Shown: positions 49,501 through 60,377 of the stretch, in pieces
Position numbering within the stretch: the first letter of the stretch is position 1
How the letters are laid out: each line of letters begins with the position of its first letter
DNA from: Hymenoscyphus infarciens
Lineage: Eukaryota > Ascomycota > Leotiomycetes > Helotiales > Helotiaceae
Length of the DNA: 64,000 nt
NCBI GenBank assembly: GCA_001414345.1
Contig: LLCB01000004.1
Span: 496,001 to 560,000, forward strand
Direction of reading: 5' to 3'
Position numbers and translations under genes: made by a program
Notes under the pieces: generated by a model
Databases searched by the model: none
Told to the model about the DNA's origin: nothing
What the model saw: the letters and a program-made list of their open reading frames with translations, nothing else

Positions 49501-52259
49501 CGACCAATCGCATTAACCTCGTGATCAGTGTTGTAACCGAAAGCAAGAAGGTCACCATTGCCACTCATATTTGTGCCGACCTTCTCGCTCATGGGCAAGC
49601 CCAGTTTCTTGCTTCGGAGAAGGATTTCCGTTGTTCCGATACTGCCAGCCCCAAGGAAGACACACTTCTTTGCATGAACCCACATGAGATCCTCGTAAAG
49701 ATGCTCTTTGAATGCACCCCTATTGCTACCATGCCAAGCGAAGAAGACAAGATAGCCCTCCGCGTCTGGGTCCGGGTGTTTCCTGACATATCTAACTTCG
49801 CATTCGCAAAACATCTCCGCGCCCCAGTTCCAGGCGTCGGCGAGATAGTTGACGAGGGTACTCGATTTGCTACCATCGTTGACACCGGTACAGTCCATCC
49901 CCGTGAGAGCTGAGGGATACATCTCGACCCCAGTGCTATTTGCTCCACCAACAAAGCGGGTTGTTTGAGGGACACGTCTGAACTTCTCTTTCATGCCGAG
50001 ATAATCTGCTTGCTTCTCGAGCATTGATAACTTTGGTAGCTCCGGCCAATCATGCGGGTACTCCTCAGGCTGGAGAACATCTGCTGCTCGTTTGTAATAT
50101 TTCTTCAAAATGTTGTCGCCTCGGATTTCATCTGGCCAGGCATCCATATTCATAGTCCCATTGTCAGCTTCCAAGAAAACGTTGGCGTTCAACAGACTTG
50201 TGCCTCCAAGCCCATTTCCAACAAACGCATTTTGTCCTCTGCCAACAATGAGGTGATACAAGCCAGTTGGATCACCGCCTTCAACCATCGAGCCCTTCAG
50301 AAACCCAGGGGCAAAGTTTCCCGAAACATGTAGTTCTTTCATGGCATCCAAAAAGCCACTGGGGTATTCTCCCGGCCATTTTTCCTGCCCTCTTTCGAGG
50401 AGGCAAACTTTCTGACCTGCTCGTGCCATTCGACTTGCGGCAACACCCCCGCCATAACCGGATCCAATGACAATACAATCGTAAGAGTTGCGCATAAGCT
50501 CAACAGGCTTTGACAGCCGTGGGAATTTCTTGGTGTTTGGCTCATCACTATATGATCCAATTTTTGCATGAGCCCTTGACCTTGGGCCGCTTGTTCCACC
50601 TCCGTATATTCCGTCGGCTTGCATTCCAGGTGTCCCTACTTGTGGCTCCTCAGCTGATTCGTAGTTTCCGTCGAATCCACTAACGGAATTTGGCTCCTCG
50701 GTGATGCTACTTGCAGCACTAAGTTGAGACGAATAGCCTCTATCGTAATTTGGTCGAAGCTCTCGTTCTGACCGTACCTCTGGTATGATATGAGCCTGTC
50801 TTCGGAAACGGACGCCATTCGTACCATTAGTGCTCCCGTTGACTCTTGCTTCACTATGTCCCTCTCTGGTGGGAGTGGGAAAACGATCCCAAGTGAAGCT
50901 CTCGGGGTTTGGTGTAGGTAGATCATGTGGAATCTCATATCTTTTGATAGCTTGGTTAAATGACGTTATTGGACCCAAATTGATAATCGCATTGTCTTTG
51001 GGCATGTAGATAGACAAGCATATTGGAACTGAGACGATGAGAAGTGAGGATGAGCTGTGGAATGCAGCTTCAATTTTCACCCCGTCAATTGATGACGGGA
51101 CGTTTTCCAACCAGTTCATGAAAAGATCGGATGACAGATCTCCAACTCTAAATTGGTCCTTTAATCGTATAGCAAATGCTATTCGAGGTGCATGCCCGCG
51201 TCCCATTGCAGAGGATACTTGAAAGGAAGGAATGTCATCACCGTTGGAGTAAAGGCTCCCTGGGGTTGTGGGACGAGGCGACTTAACCTCAAGAGTATGT
51301 TCATCGTGGATTGATAGACGAAGACTTTGTGGTAATTCCGGATCCGGTTGCGACAGAGGATAATATACTGGGGCGACATACTCTCGCCCTTCCTCTGCCT
51401 CGTCGCTTTGGACTCGACAGAAGAGGTTATGATATAGGTTGCCGACGGAAAACGATGGGAGATTGCTCAGTTCTCGAAGTTCGGCTTCGAGTTCCTTCGT
51501 AAAGACCCCTGAACGAACACCATTGTTTTCATCTGTATAACTACATGACGATATGATTTCAGTGACTCCATTTCTTTCGTTGCTACTCGTGGATATCGTG
51601 TGAGGGCAGTCCAGAAGGCATAGCACATCACTTCGTGCTTCCTCCAAAGTGTTTTGTACTCCAACCCACTGGACCGTGGGATAGCGATGCTTGGAGTTTT
51701 TATATCCACTATACGTGTATTAGTATGTATAATGAAATAGGAAATATGGTGACAACAAGTAGAAAGTAAACAAAATGAGAGTTACACACCTTGTCCATGA
51801 CAAACCGTGGCTCTTTGTCTTCAGTGTGTTTCCAGCATAGCAGAGAATCTTCAGGTGGTCTTCGCTGTTATTCCCCAGGCCGACGAAATCTGAGATCTTC
51901 TGGTTTGCCTCATGCTGAGAACTCGAGTCTGGAATCTTCCAGATCTCGGTTTCGAAGTGATAAACATCTCGAAAAACACCGAATAATCTTGACAAGTCAC
52001 CGGAAACAGGAAGAGCAGGCTCGGTTTCCCAGCCTACTATTAAGACATAGACCTTAGAATACTGTAATCGATTTTGGTTCGGAAAGAGGGCTTGTGCGGC
52101 GGCATGAAGACTCTGTCCAAATGTTTTGAGCCCCATGTTGGCTTGCCATCTACTAGCATCGTCAAGGTTCAGGGGAGCAGGAGTTTTTGAGGTCGAATTG
52201 GAGCGTTTGAATCCTCCATTTGGCCTCTCGACGGGCGTTGCTTCTTGAGAATTGTCCAT
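46595..52259 (-). CDS. Giant fusion: caspase-like domain, GMC (cholesterol-oxidase-type) oxidoreductase, alpha/beta hydrolase
   Basis: Exons 51790-52259, 48485-51708, 46810-48438 and (probable) 46595-46734; 5,463 nt, 1,820 residues. Residues about 60-300 match the fungal caspase-like fold: YVLIVGWE, FETEIWKIP, ILCYAGN, DVLCLLDC, GVTEIISSCSY, SFSVGNLYH. The catalytic His position reads Asn (CYAGN); the Cys of LLDC (about 186) remains. A Ser-rich linker follows. The GMC domain spans about 560-1130, with the FAD loop IVIGSGYGGGVAASR and the active-site region HPIGGACMSKDGTADH of cholesterol-oxidase-like enzymes. The conserved accessory module (LTGTFTCAGLEGSP) follows at about 1240-1370. The alpha/beta hydrolase spans about 1430-1760, with elbow AHCMGS (Cys in the nucleophile position, about 1514), acid GSDNQVL and His in GYGHLDCW. 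Exon 4 (donor GTGGGT, acceptor tract TTTTTTTGTAG) adds a membrane-like segment. Without it the protein ends at 46802. Likely sterol or lipid-type oxidation plus hydrolysis, possibly at a membrane. Confidence 0.92.
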
Positions 52260-54330
52260 GCTGGCACGTGATTGGGTAGCCCGAAGACTCTAATCAACAG
52301 ACGAACTGATATGATGTATTAGCGAAACCAGAAAAATATGACATTGGGGTTTCATACGGTTATTATGAAAAAAGAGAATAGCTTGATGCAAACATGGGCT
52401 CCCACAAGCCTGTCACGCTCGAATCTGATATTGTGCGTTCGGCTTCAACGGAAGACAGCCCTATCTGATGCGGGGGCTCAAATATGGCTGCAGATTTGTC
52501 CCAAAGGAATAGGGGGGTGTCGTAAAAAGATTGTGATCTGGCGAATGAGAGTTGAATCACCGCGTGATGGTAAGCGCTTGAAGTCCGAAGGATTCGGAAT
52601 GGTGCAACCAAAGAATTGGCTGAAGAAGTTAAAGGCACAGTATTATATTATAGGTCGGATTAGGTTGAGCATTTGTTTTGGAAGGAGTATCAAGGAGGTT
52701 GATAAGTTATGGCCGGCGGGACGAGGCCATCATTATCAATATCAAGGGAGGAGAATTTAGGGCTGATTGACGATGAGCTGAAGCCATTCCAACCCCTGGT
52801 ACAAGGGAAAGATTGGAGAGATCCCCCTGGTCACTTCCCCTCAAAATAGTGACAATGGAGCTCGTGGTAGGCTGCCACCCGGGGGTGCTCGCGAATTGGC
52901 CAATTGAGGAGTGCTGTGCCTCAGATGGCATCTTGGGTTCCCCTCCCAGGAAGGGTTGTGCCGAGGAGAGAAAAGAAAAGTGGTGGTGCAGCGAGACAAG
53001 TGAGTGGTTCAATTCTTGGGGGCTGCCACATGTGGTGGCCCCATCAGGTGCTTTGAGATCCGTCACATCCTGAACTCGTCCTCAGCCGCGCCTGTCAGCA
53101 CAAGAAAAAGACGCCATTCCGCTGCCATCCGGCGAGCACATTGGAGGAAAAAAGAAGATAAAGAGCTCATGGAGGCTTTTCTTACCGTCTTTATTTCTTA
53201 CCTCATTTCTCTCACCGGCATTGGAATGATGAGGCTTGGTTGAGGCGTCAATCTAAGCTCGCATATCCCTCTCGAATTGTTCTAGGTGAGTTGACGATCA
53301 TGAAGAAATCGGTCGAGGGTGGAGATGGGGGCCAGCGGTTAGACCATCCAACGCAGGCCGTAAATATACGATGAAGAGTTTACGAAGTCGGGAGCCGAAG
53401 AGGTGTGCTACTTCCCTGTATATGTCACCGATATATGACGAGAAATGGCAAAAGATTTCCATATCAATAACCCCTGTCCTTTTCTCAAGGTCCGTTTGGA
53501 AGATTGGAAACGAAACCCAACATGCAAGTCCCGGGCACAGGGTCAGCGGTACATCATCATGTTGCCATCGTACCTCCGTACCTGTCAAGATGCTGGCGGG
53601 TGCACCGAATGCTTGGGGTGGTGGAGGCTGCAGGAAATCCGCCCGTGTAAATCTTCGGACCATCTCCTTACGGGCAAAGATCTCTGATGCCAGCTCCGGG
53701 CCAGCTCGGGGCGTTGTTTCTTTGATCGTCGTCGTTCAGAATCCTATACAACCATCATCTGTGCCCTGTCGGCCGGGTCCCATGGAACGCGAATCATTGA
53801 GTTGGAGTTGGTGGTGCAAAGGCAGATCAATGATTTGCTCTACCAGATGCTGCTCAAAAAATCAGATGAACCCGTCGCCCGATAATAAAACACTGCTGCC
53901 TTGCAATTGGAGGTCCAAGGAGGTGGAAAATTGAAGTGATTCGCACACCGTTTGGTTGGGGCGAAGTAAGCCACCGTCCGAAGCAACTCCGAATAATTCG
54001 TAATGATAACCACTGACAAGGTACGGAGGCAAGGACACACCAAGTTCCGCCGTTTGGGTGGCGGAAGAACGGCGAACGATGAGCATGAGACGTTGTTCAC
54101 TTGAACAGAAAAATGATGTTGGCCGAAGCAGAACATCTCCACTTTCTGCAGGAAACCTTAAGTTGCTTGCTGGAATTGGAACCGTGGCACACATGTGACC
54201 CGGCTCTGGGGTAGAGACCTATTTGGTCGTTTTCCATTTGTTTACGAGTAGGAGGCGATAATTCGCCTACGATAGGGGTTAATTACTATTGACGATGTTG
54301 TGGCAAATTTTAGTCCAAACGAACTCATCA
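52260..54330. other. Upstream region of the fusion gene, gene-free
   Basis: About 2 kb between the fusion gene start and the KDSR stop codon. Several frames of 80-187 codons overlap on both strands (for example 53371-53934), but none has a signal peptide, domain or splice partners. It is treated as promoter plus 3' flank. Confidence 0.4.
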
Positions 54331-55494
54331 CTATTTTGGCGGATACGTACTAGGATGACCATGATCCTTTCCGTACTTCCGAACCTTCCCATCCAGGTCC
54401 ATTCTAACAAAAAATCCGATGATTCCAGAAACCCAACTAACAATTGTATCAAGAAGCATATTGTTTTTCCTCATCCAACCCCAAGAACATGCCCGCATCA
54501 AAATGCCAAGCCAACTAACCACAATCATAAACTCACCATTTTCCAGGCCCTTGATAGCTTTGGCGGCCACGACCTCGGGAGTCTGTACCGGGTCTGTTTC
54601 CTCCAAAATCTTGGTGACTTGAGGTTTACTGACGTTCTCACTGATGAAACCCGGACTTGAAATGCCTCCTGGAAACACCGTATGGATCTTGACTCTATCG
54701 CCTCCCCCATACAACTGCACTTCCTGCACCAAAACATCGCTCAAATTCCGCATGGCTGCCTTAGCAGGTGAATAAGGACCATAACCAATGATTGGATAGA
54801 ATGCCACCACAGAACTTGTAAATATCAAATGCTTGGGATCCTTCGGTCCCTCCGATTTCTGGAGTCCCGCGGGGCTGAGCCATTCATTCAGGATCCCATG
54901 TGCCATCTCCGTCGCCGCCCAGAAATTGACATCCATTTGTTGGCGCAGCCTCGAGATGGGTGTATCGATGAAGAAATCCGGGTAGGACGAGCCTGCAATA
55001 CACCAAACGACATCAGGACTGTTTCCTCCATTCCAGGCTATAGCTTCGGTGAGCGCCTTGAGGGCGCCCTCAGGCAGGGCGAGATCGGCAGATATTGTAT
55101 GGAATCGTTGAGTGGAAGGGGACGCAGCAGATGCCTGATGAGGAGAAAAGGTTAGCATGGCAAGGCTGTCGTGGGGTTTTGAACGAGGGGCTTTCCTTGG
55201 TTTCTGCAATGGCCGTTTCTAGACGTTCGAGATTGCGTGCAATAATGATGATATTCGCTCCTTTGGCAGATAATTGCTTTGCAACGGCCTTCCCCATGCC
55301 TTCCGAGGCACCGGTGAGCAGGATTGTCTATACATCTTGTTAGCATTAAATAATTGTAAAAGCTGTCGCACGAAACATACCTTGCCCTTCACGTTGAATT
55401 GGTTTCTCCCAAAAACCCCCATGATGAATGGTATGAGCACAGCGGTTCCAACAACAAGACACGCAATGGTCCAGCTGTTATAAACTGTGAACAT
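54331..55494 (-). CDS. TSC10: 3-ketodihydrosphingosine reductase (KDSR)
   Basis: Exons 55381-55494, 55196-55327 and 54331-55134; 1,050 nt, 349 residues. An N-terminal membrane segment ([17 protein letters not shown]) is followed by the Rossmann loop restored by splicing ([19 protein letters not shown]), then NVNFW-like [13 protein letters not shown], the active-site strand [11 protein letters not shown] with YSPAK (Tyr/Lys pair, about residue 205), and a C-terminal hydrophobic hairpin ([15 protein letters not shown], then [13 protein letters not shown]). This layout is that of yeast Tsc10 and human KDSR, which reduce 3-ketodihydrosphingosine to dihydrosphingosine with NADPH at the ER. The second intron (55135-55195) has a normal branch site (GCTAAC) and CAG acceptor, but the donor reads GAAAGC instead of GTAAGC. 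The only nearby GT donor would shift the frame. Confidence 0.92.
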
Positions 55495-56079
55495 GACGTG
55501 AAGTGATGGAAATTAGTCTGCTGGATAGGATACCCGCAAGGAGCTCGTAGCTTTTTGCAGGGAAACGCGATAAGCGATAAGCTTCGGGGTCGTGACTTCC
55601 TTCCCCTTTCTGTATTCTCCAGCTACCTAGGTAGGTACAATAAAGTAGCCAATCCCTTTTCCCCTTCAACTTTAGAAGTGCGGCTTAGAATTCTTTCCGG
55701 ATTCTCCATCTACAAAGTTCACTTCAGCACGAACTTCACTTTTGAGTACCCTGGGGACTACCTGGGTGCGACATGTAACAAAACACTGGACTTTGTTCAG
55801 CTCACTGAGGGACTGGCACGGGGATTTCCGACACAATTCAGCCTCAAACACCCGACAATTCTTGAAAATATTTCAACGTCCACGTCAACATCAGAAAACC
55901 TTCCATTGCCAGCAAACACTTTCAACACAGTCACTGCTAAGGTCATTGCTCTCGACATCTGTAACTACCATTTGCCCTATTATTGCCTTCTCACAGTATA
56001 TGTATTCAAAATACTTATATGCTTAGAACATCATTTTCCAAAATCACAACCCACAATCTTGTGGTGCAAATGTCCACCG
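55495..56079. other. Upstream region of KDSR
   Basis: Probable promoter. The 194-codon plus-strand frame at 55555-56139 has no family features and overlaps the relic at 56080, so it is not called. Confidence 0.4.
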
Positions 56080-57095
56080 AGTCAAACGGTTGACAATATC
56101 CCTCACATAACAAGCTCTTGCACCCAATCCATCATTTAAGTTTGTGTTATTGGTAGATCCAGAGTTATAAAGTCTGGCTACGACATAGAACGTTCTGATC
56201 CCTCTTTAGTGATTGAAAGGCGATGGGTTTATGAGGGATCTTACTTTTTGGTGTTCGTGCGAATCCTTCTCCGCTGGTGGTGCCTCCTGCTCCGTCTCGG
56301 ATCAGAAAGTTAGTTTGTTTTTGGACTTGGTTGTATCTTACGATTGAATTGGGACAGGGAGTTTGGATATTGTCAAAGTCGTTACATGTCCCATCTCCAT
56401 TAAGACTTTGCATCAACTATCGGAAGGTTAGCATTTTCTTCTTCTTTCACTCTTCTTTACAGAGATTGATTTAATTCTAACTACTCACCCCTGGATCCCT
56501 CACACCATTCCCCGTAGTAGGAGCCTACACCCATTAGCCTCATCACCTCGCTCTCTTCCCTTGGAAACAACTCACCTTCACACAACCCCCGATTATTGGA
56601 TAAAAATCGCCAAGATAAGCCGATGATCCAACTTCGTCTCAGCAGCAACCTGCTGAATAGCATCGTAAACCGCCTGCACCTCCCCCTCACTAGCCCTCGC
56701 TCACCACCCATTCCACTCACAAGACCCAAGCATAAGAGGTTTATTCGCCTCAAACATTTTCCTAAAGCTCACCCGATTGACCTTCGCAGGCCAGCCGTCG
56801 CCTAGTGAGCCACCACCGGAGTGGCCTTTGTAAGTATCGGTTCCGGCGCCGGAGCTGGGACTTTGGTCGTTATTGACAGTTTCGACGGCGAAGGGTGCGA
56901 GGACGACTTCATTTAGTGCTTGTATAGAGAATGTAGAGGAGGATTTGGGGGACTGATAGTTTCCGTTTATGGATCCGGATTACGGGATTGAATTCGTGTT
57001 TGTGAGGGAGGGGAAGGTGTTGGTGCTTCGTTAGAGGCGGGGAGATGAATCGAGGGGGAATGCTGATATTGTTCCTATGAGAAAAGGTAGAGGGA
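56080..57095 (-). pseudogene. Broken secreted lysozyme-fold (SLT-like) protein gene
   Basis: Minus-strand reading gives segments of a fungal secreted family with a transglycosylase/lysozyme-like core: SFRKMFEANKPLMLGSCEWN, QAVYDAIQQVAAETKLDHR, LILAIFIQ, then NGDGTCNDFDNIQTPCPNS, DGAGGTTSGEGFA, and ARLYNSGSTNNTNLNDGLGA with VRDIVNRLTRW. The order matches the family, in which FILAxxMQESxGC is the conserved core. Several lesions are in frame: TGA after EWNGW, TAA right after IFIQ (where the family has Glu), TAA in the N-terminal linker near 56990, and a frame change between the SGEGFA and ARLYNSG segments that no GT-AG intron resolves. It is probably a dead gene. I give the breaks but no restored sequence. 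Boundaries are approximate. Confidence 0.62.
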
Positions 57096-58555
57096 GATAA
57101 TTGGAGGAAAACCTTTCGAAATTTGGCTTGACAAATTCTTGAACAGGCGAGCGTATTAGGCGGAGGTAAACAAATGACAAGACAGAAGACTACTTATACA
57201 TTTCAAAATTCCCCTCCCACCTCTTCAAAATTCAGAATAAGCAATTTTTCACCTCATTCTACCCACTATTCCAATTACTTGAACACAACTTTGTGAAGTT
57301 ACGATAAAGTCCTATTTGTATTAACACCTCGGTGCCTGTGCTAATATCCGGATAAATCCAACGAGAATTTTCGCGACTCGCACATTCCAGGTAAAGACCC
57401 TATGTTTCTTCAATTTCCATAAAGCGAGCCCGTTAAGAATGTTACATTAGAGCCAAATGTAAAAAATTTGGGCACAACTCCGTGGTGAGTATCCGGAAGA
57501 TGATAGCCTTGCTTACTCTGCAGAGAGTCATCCGATATACTTTTTGATTGAAATTTGGCAAGGGCAAGCATTTGGATACCTCGCTACTAAGAAGTTCAGT
57601 CACTCTTCTCCAGCACCCTTCTATCTTAAAGAATCCCAAATATCGACCAAAAGGTCAAGAAGAATAAGAAACTCAAGACAGCATCTCAATGAGGTTAGAA
57701 GCTATCGCGCCGTGTATGGGTGATGGAGAGCTATGACTAAATCTAGCACACTATTGTCGAGTAAGAGAAGTGCATCCAATTTCTCACTACTTGGGTCTAT
57801 CTAGGACAATTACGAACATTGTCAGAGAGCTTTTAGGGGAACCGAGAAGTCAAGTTTCCCATTTTTCCAGAATTTCTAGAAAAAATACTTTTCATTCATT
57901 GTCCTAGGTGTTTCGTACAATTGAAGTGAAAAAAGGTGTTCCCAGAGTAAAGCTCACTTCTCTTACTTGTCTGGGTGCCCTTGTGTTGCACAAAGATGTA
58001 TTCTGACTGTCAGCTCTATACCCATCCACTCCTAGCGCCACAGAAGGGCTGATTGTGTAAACAGTGCTCTCAACAAGGCGGAGCGAAACTCAATCCAGGC
58101 AATGACTCGGAATGGCAGGTGCGATGATCATCAACAGCAATGAAAGTGTAGACTTTGAGAGACAACAAAAGGCAGACGAATTTAACATTTTGAAACGGGT
58201 ATTTTTTGATATCAACTTGGGGTCCGTCAGTTGACTAGGTAAATACAGTGAACCCCTTTCTTTCCTTCCATTTATATAACGCCGTGGTGTCCCGCTAAAA
58301 TTGAACAACTCGCAACGCCAAAGAGGCCGCCGTAATTCGGCGTGCCATCAACATCCATTAGGAATAGACTCTGTGGTCTTCGCTTGGGACAGGAATACGC
58401 TTTGCCATGGATGGTATGTCTACCATATCCACGCAATGAGCTTGCCATTTTGCTTTCAAAAGGCCAACTTTGTATGTGTTGTTACACGGTCAAGACTCCA
58501 TAACCCCGCGACCTTCCCTTGAGTAGTATCTGAGGAACTCAACCAAATATGGGAT
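57096..58555. other. Gene-free region
   Basis: About 1.5 kb between the relic and the MED19 stop codon. Only short frames (at most 73 codons) with no recognisable features. Confidence 0.4.
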
Positions 58556-59732
58556 TCACACTCCTACCATTCCAGGGCCGTAAGTCTGTCGCATGGGACC
58601 TTGGTAGTTGTGGGGAGCAGTCTTTCACTGGGATTAGCCATGTACACAAGTCAAATTGCAAAGTACCAACCTTCTTGGGCCGTTTACGACCCCCTCGATC
58701 ATCCCCATCACCCGTCGAATATCCCGTCTCTTGAGTGTCATCGTCCACATATCCCTCGCCATATCCCTCATAACTGGAGTCTCCATAAGAGCGCTTCTTG
58801 ACGTTACGCTGGGGGCGAGGCTTTTCTGTCTTCATCCCCGGACGGGCCACAGCTGCATTCTGGGGGACGGGTGTTCTCGATCCATTTTGCATGCCACTCG
58901 CTGAGTCTGGTCCATTTGCCGGAGGCAGCTGACCTAGTACTGATTCATCCCACTCCCTCTTCGGTATCTTACCTTTTGCCATCATGAAAGCCTGTCCCAT
59001 ACTAGCTTTTACTGAATCTCCTAAGCCCTTGCCAATTTCTTGTCCTAGAACATTATTTGCCTCCCACACATCGTCTGGCTGTGTTAATAATGCAAACAGA
59101 GTATCCGGGGCGTCTTGCTCCTTCTTGACCGCATCAAATGCTCCAGATATAGGCTTGAGATACTTCTTGTATGACTTTCGTAAGGCGTTTTTGGTGCCGT
59201 CGGGTTTCGTACGTGCTACGTTCTTTGCGATATCATGCAACGAGTAGAGCTCAAACAGGTCTTGCGATAGTTGAGGCTTCTCTCTGGGGTGTGCTGCACA
59301 TTAAGTCCATGTTAACCAAGTACTTTCAAGAGAACATGGTTATACTATGCCAATACGGGCTGAACCGAGCGAGAGCAGATCTCGTAGAGGGAAGGGAGCC
59401 TTACGAGTTCTGCAGAGGAGGTACTTTTCACCAACATCCAGATGCAAGTCTTCTATCCGAAGCTTGCTGGTATCTTCAACGTGGACCTTCTTTTGTTCTC
59501 GATCACCATTGTCTTCGGCAGCACGCTTGCGCTTGTTCGAAGAATCGTCATGTGCAAATCCTTCCGCCATGACGTCTACACCTAGGGATGCCATACTACC
59601 GTTGATGCTGTGTGCGGGTGTTGGGAGGGAATTCGTAAAATGGGGTGACGTTGAAGTTTTGGCCTGACGGTCGCTAGCGCCAGACGAGACTTGAGAAGGG
59701 CTTTCCGGTGTGTGAGGATGATCAGAAGGCAT
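58556..59732 (-). CDS. MED19: Mediator complex subunit 19 (Med19/Rox3), 3 exons
   Basis: Exons 59405-59732, 58667-59293 and 58556-58599; donors GTAAGG and GTACTT, acceptors CAG and AAG; 999 nt, 332 residues. The first 95 residues are disordered and Ser/Pro-rich. The Rox3/Med19 core begins at KLRIEDLHLDVGEKYLLCRT, continues through splicing as PHPREKPQLSQDLFELYSLH and KNALRKSYKKYLKPISGAFD, and includes the Pro-Asp-rich PDTLFALLTQPDDVW. The C-terminus is basic and charged, ending in the conserved fungal tail (GPMRQTYGPGMVGV), which appears only when the small third exon is spliced. Med19 is a head/middle-module Mediator subunit linking activators to RNA polymerase II in the nucleus. Divergent from NOP4. 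Confidence 0.92.
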
Positions 59733-60377
59733 ATCGAGGGTCGATATCTGTTCACGATCAGAGGTGTCGGTGGAGGATACAACAACAAAGACTATCTGCG
59801 ATGGTTTGTTTCGTGGGTGGGTGACGGATCGACGATCAAAGGTGATTCAGTCGTGGGGCCGAGGCGATGTGAATCTGAGAAATTCTGCGTTGTTCTGGCC
59901 GATTGCGCCGCAACACGTCTTGCAGCGAGAGTTCCTTGCTCCTCCGTACCCTAATTCTTCCCTCCTCTACTTGGTGTATGCTGAATGTATGGGTTTGCGG
60001 ATCGCTCGAGGGTCCGTCGTTGTCGGCGAGGGATGAGCGAAGGGCTGCAAGTCGAAAGTGAGACGGTCGCAATTCGCCCACGGCGCACACCAGGCGGCGC
60101 TTCAAAGTTGGTCGCTGCTATTCCATGCAATGTCTTCAAATGGCGGTCGTATCGTGAATGGGATTCGTATCGTCGTTCGATCGGGGGTATTATGTGTTGT
60201 CGTCGTTGTCCAGTTGTATGGGGCAAAGGATCGGAGTTGTCTTTGACCCTCCTTAGCCGCATGGATTACGTGAGCGGGCCGCGGCAGTTTCTCGGCAGGA
60301 GCAAAGCAAATCGATAGCAGTTTTTTTCTATGACTTGAAGTTGCAGTACAAACTCCAACAAGCAACAATCCTTCAAG
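59733..60377. promoter_or_regulatory. Bidirectional MED19/NOP4 promoter
   Basis: 645 bp between two divergent start codons. It must hold both promoters. It is rich in CG-containing words such as tcgcggatcg and gtcgtatcg, as often in housekeeping gene promoters of filamentous fungi. No TATA box is evident. Open frames within it overlap on both strands and are not called. Confidence 0.55.

Noticed and set aside
55555..56139. 194-codon plus frame upstream of KDSR
   Set aside because: No family features; overlaps the promoter and the relic gene.
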